Shown in pieces: positions 26,114 to 34,691 of a stretch of 64,000 nucleotides of DNA. The notes beneath the pieces are model-generated. The model did no database searches, was not told the origin of the DNA, and was given only the letters and a program-made list of their open reading frames with translations. The DNA is from Chryseobacterium rhizosphaerae (GTDB lineage Bacteria; Bacteroidota; Bacteroidia; Flavobacteriales; Weeksellaceae), in assembly GCF_003385455.1 (NCBI RefSeq), contig NZ_QNUF01000029.1, positions 1-64,000 on the forward strand. Reading direction: 5' to 3'. The number at the start of each line of letters is the position of its first letter. Position 1 is the first letter of the stretch. Both the position numbers and the translations under genes were made by a program.

Positions 26114-28072
26114 ATGATAAATTTTAACAAAAAACTGCTATTAGGAGCAATCTTTTTATCCTTAACATTTACAGGATGTAACGAAATTCTTGATGAGCAG
26201 CCAAGAGCAATATATACAGCTGATTATTTTAATACACCGGATGGAGTTAATCAGGGATTTACAGCTTTATACAGACAGATGAGATTACTGTATGGCAATG
26301 GCTACTTTATGAGCAATTGTCAGAACGGAACTGATGAATCTACCTGGGCGCAAAGTGCGGATGGTAACTTTAAAGAGCTCGATATGTCCGGAAATGGTAT
26401 TATTAATTCCAATACGTTTCCTACAAGCATGGTTTGGAATTCAGTCTTCCCATATATCAATACTGCCAACGGAATTATTGAAAAAGGGCCCGGTTTCGGA
26501 ATCGCAGAATCTATGATTTCTGAAGCCCGTTTCTTCCGTGGATTTTACTATTTCATGCTGGTGCAGACCTATGGAGGAGTTCCTCTGGATTTAGGTGCAG
26601 GAGAATTGAAATATAACACTCTGCCATCCACAACTTCTGCAAGAAGTACTGTTCCGGAAGTCTATACAAAAACAGTTTTTGCTGACCTTAAAAAAGCTAT
26701 TGAGAATCTGCCTGCCTCACCAAGGGTAACAGGAGGTGTGACCAAAAATGTAGCAAGACTTATGCTTGCCAAAGCTTATCTTACCTATGGATGGTGGCTG
26801 CAGAATCCCAACAATATTCCAACTTATCCCGAAGCGACAAGAAATGATCCTGATGGGCACAATGCCCAGTGGTATTTTCAGCAGGCTTATGATATTGCCA
26901 TGGAAGGAATCAACAATCCCGGACCTTATGCGCTTCAGCCTACTTTCTATGATGTCAATGTAGGTTCAAATGACAGAAATACTGAATCTATGCTCTATGC
27001 AGACCATACGCAGTCAAGCACATACTATAATGAAAGTGACCCTGTAGGGTTTGGATCAGGCTGGGCGCCGGATAATTTTGCAGCATGGATGCAGACATGG
27101 AACTACACAGCCATCAAAAGCAGTAAAACGACAGCGTGGGCTGGGGCAGACGTTGTAAGTGGAGTACAGAGAGAAGCGGCACAGCCACTGGGACGTCCGT
27201 GGGTTCGTATGTGTCCTACTTTGGGAGTTATTAAAAATACTTTTGCAGATAAAACCAACGATTCCCGTTATGATGGGACTTTTGTAACCACTTACAGAGG
27301 AAACTGGAACAAAAATGGAACAGGGTTAACAACGGTTCCTGTACTTTATAATGCCAATAATCTGCCTGTACAGCCCGGAGGCGCCATTTTAAGTTTTCTT
27401 AATGATGACAGCCAGACTCCTTCTTATCCTTCAGGAGCAGGACAAAGCGGGGTAGGTGCAGGGACGCTGTCAGGAAGAGCAGATTGGGTAATTGCACCGA
27501 ATGGAATCAGCAGAATTGTATACCCTGGCTTATGGAAAATTGGAACTTATCGTACTGATGATCCGAACGGCTTAGGATATCCGAATGCAGGATTAACCCG
27601 TCCATTCAGTGTTGCCAAATTCTCAGAATTCTATTTTATTGCAGCGGAAGCAGCCGTAAAAGGAGCTTCAGGAGCTATGACAGCCAGAGACCTTATCAAT
27701 GTTATCCGTGCCCGTGCCGGAAAATGGAAATTCAATAATGCCCAAAATACCGCTTATGTAGCAGATAACAGTGTAGCTATGACTGCTGCCACACCTTCTG
27801 CAATCACCATCGATTATATTCTTGCAGAAAGATCCCGTGAATATTACGGAGAATTCTACAGATGGTATGATCTGGTGCGTACTCAGAAGTGGGGAGATTA
27901 TGCCGCCAGTTATCAGATCGGAGGAGCTTCTTATGGAGATCACAATCCGCAGACAGTTACAAGAACGATAAAACCTTTTCATTATCTGAGACCAATTCCT
28001 CAGAATCAGATTGATGCTATGGAAGTATCTGCAGATATTAAGGCAAAATACCAGAACCCCGGATACAACTAA
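26114..28072 (+). CDS. SusD/RagB-type surface glycan-binding lipoprotein
   Basis: A 652-residue lipoprotein with signal peptide and lipobox TFTGC (Cys22). SusD features are the early DEQPRAIYTADYFNTPDGVN, helical TPR units (SEARFFRGFYYFMLVQTYGGVPL near 135-160) and the C-terminal block FYFIAAEAAVKGA, INVIRARAG, YILAERSREYYGEFYRWYDLVR, ending FHYLRPIPQNQID. It caps the SusC barrel and captures oligosaccharide. At 652 residues it is longer than the typical ~550 and has an inserted loop region (about 310-460). It is co-transcribed with susC. Confidence 0.95.
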   Translation: MINFNKKLLLGAIFLSLTFTGCNEILDEQPRAIYTADYFNTPDGVNQGFTALYRQMRLLYGNGYFMSNCQNGTDESTWAQSADGNFKELDMSGNGIINSNTFPTSMVWNSVFPYINTANGIIEKGPGFGIAESMISEARFFRGFYYFMLVQTYGGVPLDLGAGELKYNTLPSTTSARSTVPEVYTKTVFADLKKAIENLPASPRVTGGVTKNVARLMLAKAYLTYGWWLQNPNNIPTYPEATRNDPDGHNAQWYFQQAYDIAMEGINNPGPYALQPTFYDVNVGSNDRNTESMLYADHTQSSTYYNESDPVGFGSGWAPDNFAAWMQTWNYTAIKSSKTTAWAGADVVSGVQREAAQPLGRPWVRMCPTLGVIKNTFADKTNDSRYDGTFVTTYRGNWNKNGTGLTTVPVLYNANNLPVQPGGAILSFLNDDSQTPSYPSGAGQSGVGAGTLSGRADWVIAPNGISRIVYPGLWKIGTYRTDDPNGLGYPNAGLTRPFSVAKFSEFYFIAAEAAVKGASGAMTARDLINVIRARAGKWKFNNAQNTAYVADNSVAMTAATPSAITIDYILAERSREYYGEFYRWYDLVRTQKWGDYAASYQIGGASYGDHNPQTVTRTIKPFHYLRPIPQNQIDAMEVSADIKAKYQNPGYN

Positions 28073-28097
28073 TTTCATTCTTCATTCATATCAGTAA

Positions 28098-28125
28098 CAG
28101 AGTAGGTGTGAAAGCACCTGCTTTG
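28098..28125 (+). other. hairpin between susD and uxuA
   Basis: CAGAGTAGGTG (28098-28108) pairs with CACCTGCTTTG (28115-28125) with two wobbles and a 6-base loop. No T run follows, so it is more likely a processing or 3'-protecting hairpin that lets susC-susD message outlive the downstream part than a terminator. Confidence 0.4.
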
Positions 28126-28151
28126 TTTAACTGAATTAAATTTTAAAAAAT

Positions 28152-29327
28152 ATGGAAAAAACCTGGCGTTGGTTTGGCAAAAAAGACAAAATACAACTCA
28201 ATATGCTCCGTCAGATCGGAGTGGAAGGAATTGTTTCTGCACTGCATGATACCCTAAACGGAGAAGTCTGGGATCTGAAGGCCATCAATGATTATAAAAG
28301 CTATATAGAAAGCCACGGACTTCGCTGGTCTGTTGTGGAAAGTCTTCCCGTAAGCGAAGCGATCAAATACGGAGGTGAAGACCGTGACTCTTTAATAGAA
28401 AATTATATCACAAGCCTTGAAAATCTGGGTAAAGCAGGCATTACAACAGTTTGTTACAACTTTATGCCTGTTCTGGACTGGGCAAGAACCGATCTCTTTC
28501 ATGAATGGGAAGACGGTTCATCATCACTTTATTTTGACAAAGCCAAGTTCGCATACTTCGAAATTCATATTCTCAAAAGAGAAGGAGCAGAAAATGATTA
28601 TAACCCACAGATCCTTCAAAAGGTAGAAGAATTAAAAAATACCTTAACAGAAAAAGATAACAATGCTCTGATAGACTCTGTCATTGTAAAAACACAGGGA
28701 TTCGTTAACGGAAACATCAAAGAAGGAGATGATAATCCGGTAGCTATTTTCAAAAATTTACTGGCATTGTATGATGGTATAGATAAAAACCAGCTTCGCC
28801 AGAACATGAAATATTTCCTTGAAAAAATAATGCCTGTCTGTGAAAAATGGAATATTCAGATGTGTGTACATCCTGATGATCCGCCATTTTCATTACTGGG
28901 CTTACCAAGGATAGTAACCAATGAAGAAGATATTGACTGGCTTCTGAAAGCTGTTGATAATCCTCACAACGGATTGACCTTCTGTGCAGGTTCTTTAAGT
29001 GCCAACCTTCAGAATGATGTTCCGGAACTGGCTCAGAAATTTGCCCACCGGACTAAATTCGTTCACCTGAGAAGTACAAATGTCTTTGAAAACGGGGATT
29101 TCATCGAGGCTCATCATTTGGGAGGAAGAGGAAAGCTCATAGAAGTAATCCGTGTATTCGAAAAAGAAAATCCAGATCTGCCCATGAGAATTGATCACGG
29201 AAGACTTTTAACAGAAGATATTGATAAAGGGTATAACCCCGGTTATTCATTTTTAGGACGAATGCTGGCATTGGGACAGATAGAAGGAGTAATGGCAGCA
29301 GTTCAGTCGGAATTACAGAAAAATTAA
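28152..29327 (+). CDS. uxuA: D-mannonate dehydratase
   Basis: A 391-residue UxuA that dehydrates D-mannonate to 2-keto-3-deoxygluconate (KDG), a metal-dependent TIM-barrel enzyme. Typical strings are TWRWFGKKDKIQL at the start, ESLPVSEAIKYG, the metal-site region MCVHPDDPPFSLLGLPRIV (about 238-256), FCAGSL, FVHLRST, EAHHLGG and the late MRIDHGR with NPGYSFLGRMLALGQIEG. It is part of the glucuronate branch: uxaC makes fructuronate, the SDR makes mannonate, and this enzyme makes KDG. The SDR gene follows after 31 bases. Confidence 0.95.
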   Translation: MEKTWRWFGKKDKIQLNMLRQIGVEGIVSALHDTLNGEVWDLKAINDYKSYIESHGLRWSVVESLPVSEAIKYGGEDRDSLIENYITSLENLGKAGITTVCYNFMPVLDWARTDLFHEWEDGSSSLYFDKAKFAYFEIHILKREGAENDYNPQILQKVEELKNTLTEKDNNALIDSVIVKTQGFVNGNIKEGDDNPVAIFKNLLALYDGIDKNQLRQNMKYFLEKIMPVCEKWNIQMCVHPDDPPFSLLGLPRIVTNEEDIDWLLKAVDNPHNGLTFCAGSLSANLQNDVPELAQKFAHRTKFVHLRSTNVFENGDFIEAHHLGGRGKLIEVIRVFEKENPDLPMRIDHGRLLTEDIDKGYNPGYSFLGRMLALGQIEGVMAAVQSELQKN

Positions 29328-29358
29328 TCTGCGTTTGTAATAAATAGTAAAAAGTAAA

Positions 29359-30174
29359 ATGAAAGACCTGTTTAGTATTAAGAACAAAGTGGCAGTTATC
29401 ACAGGAGCTTCAGGCGTTTTGGGAGGTAGTCTTGCTAAAAGTTTTATCGATGCCGGAGCAAAAGTTATCGCATTGGGAAGAAACCAGGAAACACTGAACG
29501 CCTGTGTAAAAGAGCTTACAGACTTGGGAGGAGAGGCACTCGCTGTAGAAGCCAATGTGATGGATATTGAAAGCCTTGAAGCCGCCTCAGAAAAAATAAA
29601 AGAAAAATATGGCAGGATTGATATTCTGCTCAATATAGCCGGCGGAAATATTCCCACAGCTACCTTATCTCCTGAACAATCATTTTTTGATATGGACATC
29701 AAAGGATGGAATGACGTTACTGATCTCAATATCAACGGAACTGTTTATCCAAGTTATGTTTTCGGAAAAGTAATAGCAGAGCAGGGAAACGGAAGCATTA
29801 TTAATATTTCTTCTATGGCTGCTTACTCAGCTATTACAAGAGTCGCCGGATATTCTGCAGCTAAATCTGCAATTACCAACTTCACACAATGGCTTGCATC
29901 TGATCTGGCATTGAAATTCGGAGATAAAATACGTGTTAATGCAGTGGCGCCGGGATTTTTTATTGGTGATCAGAACCGGGCCATTCTCCTGAACCCTGAT
30001 GGAAGTTTAACCGAGAGAAGCAAAAAAGTAATCGCCAAAACACCCATGCAGAGATTTGGAGAAGTAGAAGAACTGAATGGTGTTATACAGTTTCTATGTT
30101 CAGATGCCGCAAGTTTCATCACAGGAGCACTGATTCCTGTTGACGGAGGTTTCAGTGCATTCAGCGGAGTATAA
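29359..30174 (+). CDS. SDR-family D-fructuronate reductase (mannonate oxidoreductase)
   Basis: A 271-residue short-chain dehydrogenase. It has the nucleotide motif TGASGVLGGS (15-24), NIAGG, the catalytic Ser (NISSMAAYS, about 151), Tyr165 and Lys169 (GYSAAK), and the end GALIPVDGGF. By position between uxuA and uxaC it should reduce D-fructuronate to D-mannonate, in place of the unrelated long-chain UxuB of E. coli. This SDR type is widespread in Bacteroidota and Firmicutes uronate operons. Substrate is inferred from context. A strong terminator follows at 30202. Confidence 0.88.
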   Translation: MKDLFSIKNKVAVITGASGVLGGSLAKSFIDAGAKVIALGRNQETLNACVKELTDLGGEALAVEANVMDIESLEAASEKIKEKYGRIDILLNIAGGNIPTATLSPEQSFFDMDIKGWNDVTDLNINGTVYPSYVFGKVIAEQGNGSIINISSMAAYSAITRVAGYSAAKSAITNFTQWLASDLALKFGDKIRVNAVAPGFFIGDQNRAILLNPDGSLTERSKKVIAKTPMQRFGEVEELNGVIQFLCSDAASFITGALIPVDGGFSAFSGV

Positions 30175-30201
30175 AAAAAACTAATTTCTTCATATCCAAT
30201 G

Positions 30202-30240
30202 AACAGGACCTTAATGGTTTCATGCAAGGTCCTGTTTTTT
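30202..30240 (+). terminator. intrinsic terminator after the susC-susD-uxuA-SDR unit
   Basis: AACAGGACCTT (30202-30212) pairs perfectly with AAGGTCCTGTT (30226-30236), followed by T. This closes the transcription unit, so uxaC at 30308 should have its own promoter in the remaining 68 bases. Confidence 0.85.
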
Positions 30241-30307
30241 AAATGTTGACTTTCTTAAAGTCTGAATATCTAAAGAGAATTAAAATTCTGAATTGTAAAA
30301 GTAAATA

Positions 30308-31726
30308 ATGAGTAATTCCATTAAAAATAAAGAAGTTTTCGGAGAATCGTTTTTGCTGGAATCAGCAAAGGCAGAGAATCTGTATTTTGGCTATGCTAAA
30401 GATATGCCGATTATTGATTATCACAATCACCTTGAACCGGACATTATTTCTGCCAATCAGAATTTCCGCTCTCCAACGGCTATTTGGCTGGACGGAGACC
30501 ATTACAAATGGAGGGCTATGAGAAATTTTGGAGTTCATGAACAGTTTATTTCAGGGCAGGCTTCAGACCAGAAAAAGTTTATGAAATGGGCAGAAGTCGT
30601 ACCTTATACACTTCGTAACCCATTATTTCACTGGACCCACTTGGAATTAAAAAATCCTTTTGGAATCAGCGAATATTTATCGCCAAAAAATGCAAATGCG
30701 GTGTATCATCAGATGAATGAAAGTCTGCAGACCTCTGGTTTTCTGCCACAATCCATTCTTCAGAATTTTAAAGTGGAGGCTTTATGTACCACAGATGATC
30801 CTGCTGATGATCTCGTTCATCATAAAGCTTTAAAAGATAGTGGCTTTAAAACGGCTGTTCTTCCGGCTTTCCGCCCTGATTCTTATATTAATATGATTAA
30901 CCCTGAACAGTATATTTCAGGAATTAAAAAGCTTGAAAAAGTCTGCGGATTTCCAATTACATCAGCTTATGATCTGTTGAATGCACTCCAGTCCAGAATC
31001 AATTATTTTGTGGAAGCAGGGGCAAAAGTAGCCGATCATGGCTTTGAATATTTCCCGGATACTACGAAATGGAATCATAGTCTTGAAAAAGAATTTTCTG
31101 AATTCCTTAAGGGGAATCTCTCATCATTTTCCGATCCCGAAGCCTTGTGCGGTTATATGCTGAAAGAGCTTTGCAAAATGTACGCAGAAAAAGATTGGGT
31201 GCAGCAGTTTCATGTAGGGGCAACCCGAAACAACAATTCAGAAATGTTCAGAAAAATGGGTGCCAACGCAGGGTATGATGCTATTGGAGAACAATATCAT
31301 GCACAGAGACTGAGCATTCTGCTTGATGAACTCAACACAGAAGGAAAACTGACCAAAACCATTATCTACAATTTAAACCCGGCATTTAACGAAGTTCTGG
31401 CAGCTCTTGCCGGAAATTTCAACGAAGGAGGAATCAGATCTAAGGTACAGTTTGGGGCAGCCTGGTGGTTCCTGGATCAGCTTGACGGAATGACAAAACA
31501 GATGAATACGCTTTCAAATATTGGATTAATCAGCACTTTTATCGGTATGCTTACCGATTCCCGAAGTCTGTTGTCGTTCTCAAGACACGATTATTTCAGA
31601 AGGCTCTTATGCAATCTGTTCGGAAATGAGATGGAAAGAGGTCTCCTTCCCGATGATGAAAAATGGGTTGGAAAGATCATTCAGGATATCTGTTATCACA
31701 ATACAAAAAATTATTTTGAAATCTAA
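30308..31726 (+). CDS. uxaC: glucuronate isomerase
   Basis: A 472-residue amidohydrolase-superfamily isomerase that turns D-glucuronate into D-fructuronate. It carries the metal-binding IIDYHNHLEPDIIS near residues 36-49, TDDPADDLVHHKAL, the HVGATRNNNSEMF strip and LSFSRHDYFRRLLC at the end, all standard UxaC features. It begins a four-gene cluster with kdgK, kdgA and the MFS transporter, with gaps of a few bases or overlaps. The substrate would be glucuronate (after demethylation or as methyl ester-free acid) released by GH115 from xylan side chains. Confidence 0.96.
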   Translation: MSNSIKNKEVFGESFLLESAKAENLYFGYAKDMPIIDYHNHLEPDIISANQNFRSPTAIWLDGDHYKWRAMRNFGVHEQFISGQASDQKKFMKWAEVVPYTLRNPLFHWTHLELKNPFGISEYLSPKNANAVYHQMNESLQTSGFLPQSILQNFKVEALCTTDDPADDLVHHKALKDSGFKTAVLPAFRPDSYINMINPEQYISGIKKLEKVCGFPITSAYDLLNALQSRINYFVEAGAKVADHGFEYFPDTTKWNHSLEKEFSEFLKGNLSSFSDPEALCGYMLKELCKMYAEKDWVQQFHVGATRNNNSEMFRKMGANAGYDAIGEQYHAQRLSILLDELNTEGKLTKTIIYNLNPAFNEVLAALAGNFNEGGIRSKVQFGAAWWFLDQLDGMTKQMNTLSNIGLISTFIGMLTDSRSLLSFSRHDYFRRLLCNLFGNEMERGLLPDDEKWVGKIIQDICYHNTKNYFEI

Positions 31727-31730
31727 TACC

Positions 31731-32729
31731 ATGCAGGATTTGTCTAAGATATTATGTTTCGGAGAACTGCTTCTCCACTTTGCTCCGGATTCCGAAGGAA
31801 ACTGGCTCAATGAGCAGTCTCTGAAAATCTATGTGGGCGGAGCTGAATACAATGTAGCGGCAGCACTTTCCCAGTGGGAAAATTCTGTGAAATTGTTAAC
31901 AGCTTTACCTGAGAATTTTGTTGGAAACCAATTAGAATTTCAACTTAAAAATAAAGGAATAAAAGTTCTGGCAGGAAAAACTCAAGGGAGAATAGGAACA
32001 TTTTATCTTTCTTCCGATGGAGATATGCAGAATGCTTCGGTGGTTTATGATCGCTTTCCGTCTGTTTTTACCCAATCGGATTTTGAAGCATTCAGTGATG
32101 ATGAAATATTTTCAGATGTAAAATGGCTGCATATCAGCACCATCACACCGGCTTTGAGTGATCATGCATTTCGCAAATGTTTACATATCATGAAAGAAGC
32201 CAGGGCAAGAAATATTACTGTTTCTCTCGACTTGAATTACAGAGCGTTACTCTGGCAAAATCAAAATCCTCATACAATTAAAGAGCTGATGCCTTTTGTA
32301 AACGTTCTCATGGGAAATATCTGGTCTGTTGAGCAGTTCCTGAATATTCCCATTGAATATGAGCTTAACGGAAATTTTGATGATGAAAATCTTCTGAAAC
32401 AGGCTGGAAAAACAGCATTGGAAATCAGAAGACAATTCCCGGAGGTGGAAAAAGTTGCGAATACTTTCCGCTTTACAAACGGAGAAAAGGTCAATTATTT
32501 TGCCACCTTATTTGCTGATGAACAGCTTTTGGTTTCAGAAAAATATAATGCAGACAAAATTGAAGAAAGGGTAGGAAGTGGCGATTCTTTTATGGCCGCT
32601 TTGATTCATGGAATTTTAAGAGGAAATCCTGATCAGCAGATCCTTGAGGATGCCGCAAAAGTTGCTTTTAAAAAGCTTTTTGTAAAGGGAGATACCATTG
32701 ATGAAAGCATTAATATCGAAAAATTATGA
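31731..32729 (+). CDS. kdgK: 2-keto-3-deoxygluconate kinase
   Basis: A 332-residue PfkB/ribokinase-family kinase that makes KDPG from KDG. It opens LSKILCFGELLLHFAPD, has the sugar-binding YVGGAEYNVAAALSQW (about 33-48) and the PfkB catalytic motif RVGSGDSFMAALIHGIL (about 281-297) with the base Asp in GSGD. I set the start at 31731, 4 bases after the uxaC stop; an open frame continues upstream but only inside uxaC. It overlaps kdgA by ATGA, so the two are translationally coupled. Confidence 0.94.
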   Translation: MQDLSKILCFGELLLHFAPDSEGNWLNEQSLKIYVGGAEYNVAAALSQWENSVKLLTALPENFVGNQLEFQLKNKGIKVLAGKTQGRIGTFYLSSDGDMQNASVVYDRFPSVFTQSDFEAFSDDEIFSDVKWLHISTITPALSDHAFRKCLHIMKEARARNITVSLDLNYRALLWQNQNPHTIKELMPFVNVLMGNIWSVEQFLNIPIEYELNGNFDDENLLKQAGKTALEIRRQFPEVEKVANTFRFTNGEKVNYFATLFADEQLLVSEKYNADKIEERVGSGDSFMAALIHGILRGNPDQQILEDAAKVAFKKLFVKGDTIDESINIEKL

Positions 32730-33361
32730 ATGAAATAATACAGAAAATAAAAGACCATAAAATAGTTCCATTATTTTATAACGAATCGTTTGAAGTCTCA
32801 AAAAATATCATAAAAGCTTTATACGAAGCAGGAATCCGTGTAATAGAATACACCAACCGCGGTCATCAGGCATTGGAAAATTTTACAGAGCTGAAAGCAA
32901 TTTCCCATACAGAATTTCCCGGTCTTTTGTTAGGAATTGGAACAGTAAAAAACATAGAGGAAATGGATGATTTTGCCAATGCAAAGGCAAATTTTATCAT
33001 TACACCGGTTATCAGTGAAGCATTGGTGAAATATTCTTTCGAAAGAAATCTCCTGCTGATTCCGGGCTGTTTTACTCCTTCTGATATCAATATTGCCTAT
33101 CAGAATGATTTAAAGCTGGTTAAAATATTTCCGGCTGACGGTTTAGGAAAGAATTACATCAAATCTGTGAAACCTGTTTTTCCGGGAATGAATTTTATGC
33201 CAACCGGAGGAATCCATGCTGATTATAAAGATATCACGGAATGGCTCAATGGTGGTGCCATAGCAGTAGGACTGGGCAGTTCGCTCATCGGAAAAGATTT
33301 TAATGAAGAAGAACTGACTCTGAAAACAAAGGATTTATTACAACAACTTAATCATAACTAA
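32726..33361 (+). CDS. kdgA: KDPG aldolase
   Basis: A 211-residue class I aldolase (Eda family) that splits KDPG to pyruvate and glyceraldehyde 3-phosphate. The Schiff-base lysine is Lys133 in LVKIFPAD, the catalytic Glu41 is in EYTNRG, and the phosphate site is MPTGGI. It completes the glucuronate pathway with uxaC, SDR, uxuA and kdgK. It overlaps kdgK by 4 bases and is followed immediately by the transporter start (TAAATG). Confidence 0.95.
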   Translation: MNEIIQKIKDHKIVPLFYNESFEVSKNIIKALYEAGIRVIEYTNRGHQALENFTELKAISHTEFPGLLLGIGTVKNIEEMDDFANAKANFIITPVISEALVKYSFERNLLLIPGCFTPSDINIAYQNDLKLVKIFPADGLGKNYIKSVKPVFPGMNFMPTGGIHADYKDITEWLNGGAIAVGLGSSLIGKDFNEEELTLKTKDLLQQLNHN

Positions 33362-34636
33362 ATGCAGACCCCTCACAACCGAAATATAAGATGGTGGATG
33401 CTGTCTCTCGTTTTTCTCGCCACTACGATCAATTATCTTGACCGTCAGGTAATGGGTTTGCTGAAACCTGTTCTGGAAAAAGAATTCAGCTGGGATGAAA
33501 AAGATTACAGCTATATTGTAATGGCATTTACCACTACTTATGCTATCGGATACATGGCCATGGGAAGGTTTATAGACAAGGTGGGAACAAAAATCGGGTA
33601 TGCTGTTTCCCTTATTGTATGGAGCTTTGCCTCTATAGGACATGGGTTTGTCAAAAGTACAGTAGGATTTATCATAGCGAGAAGTACGTTGGGAATCAGT
33701 GAAGCCGGAAACTTTCCTGCCGCCATCAAATCTGTGGCTGAATGGTTCCCAAAAAAGGAAAGGGCATTGGCTACAGGGATTTTCAACTCGGGAGCAACTG
33801 TAGGAGCTATTTTAGCACCGCTGCTGGTTCCTTTCATTCTCGGGCATTACGGCTGGAGGCAGACTTTTGTGTGGATTGGTGCTTTGGGTATGGTTTGGAT
33901 TATCCTTTGGTGGAAATTCTATGCCGTACCGGAAAAAACAAAAAATCTCAGCAAAGAAGAACTTCAATACATAAAAAGTGATCAGGCTGAAAAAACAGAG
34001 GAGAAAACCAAAATTCCTTTATCGGAATTACTCAAATATAAAGTAACATGGTCATTTGCTATTGGTAAAATATTAACTGATCCTATCTGGTATTTCTTCA
34101 TGTTCTGGCTTCCGGCGTATTTCTCGGATGTGTTCAAAATGGATTTAACAAAACCATCCCTTCCGTTGATTATTATTTACAGCGGAACCACGATAGGAAG
34201 CATCGGTGGAGGATATCTCTCATCATTTCTGATCAAAAAAGGCTGGGCAATCGGAAGAGCAAGAAGTTTTACGATGTTACTGTTTGCTTTGATGGTTGTT
34301 CCGGTCATGTTCTCAAAATATGTAGATAATATGTGGCTGATTACCCTGATTATAGCTCTTGCTACGGCTGCGCATCAGGGCTGGGGAGCCAATCTTATGA
34401 CTACGGTCGGGGATCACCTGCCTAATCATTATGTAAGCTCTGTGATAGGGTTTGGAGGTATGCTCGGCTCAGCAGCAGGAATTATTTTTCCTCTTTTTAT
34501 CGGAATCGTTCTCGATACCTTTAAAAAATCAGGAAATATCAACGGAGGCTATAACATCATATTTTTCATAGCTGGAATATCCTACGTTACAGCCTGGGGA
34601 TTGATTAAAATTATCAACCGCAGGAAAACCGTTTAG
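33362..34636 (+). CDS. MFS hexuronate transporter (ExuT-like)
   Basis: A 424-residue, 12-helix major facilitator of the anion:cation symporter (ACS) family. NYLDRQVMGLLKPVL (about 22-36) and the loop motif GRFIDKVGTKIGY (about 66-78) are typical of hexuronate and sugar-acid carriers, as is SEAGNFPAAIKSVAEWFP. It would bring glucuronate or aldouronate across the inner membrane with protons. It starts directly on the kdgA stop and ends the uxaC-kdgK-kdgA operon. Galacturonate is an alternative substrate. Confidence 0.9.
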   Translation: MQTPHNRNIRWWMLSLVFLATTINYLDRQVMGLLKPVLEKEFSWDEKDYSYIVMAFTTTYAIGYMAMGRFIDKVGTKIGYAVSLIVWSFASIGHGFVKSTVGFIIARSTLGISEAGNFPAAIKSVAEWFPKKERALATGIFNSGATVGAILAPLLVPFILGHYGWRQTFVWIGALGMVWIILWWKFYAVPEKTKNLSKEELQYIKSDQAEKTEEKTKIPLSELLKYKVTWSFAIGKILTDPIWYFFMFWLPAYFSDVFKMDLTKPSLPLIIIYSGTTIGSIGGGYLSSFLIKKGWAIGRARSFTMLLFALMVVPVMFSKYVDNMWLITLIIALATAAHQGWGANLMTTVGDHLPNHYVSSVIGFGGMLGSAAGIIFPLFIGIVLDTFKKSGNINGGYNIIFFIAGISYVTAWGLIKIINRRKTV

Positions 34637-34691
34637 AATAGAATTAAGCTTAAAAATTGCAAAATATTAAAAACTATAAAAAAGAATAACA

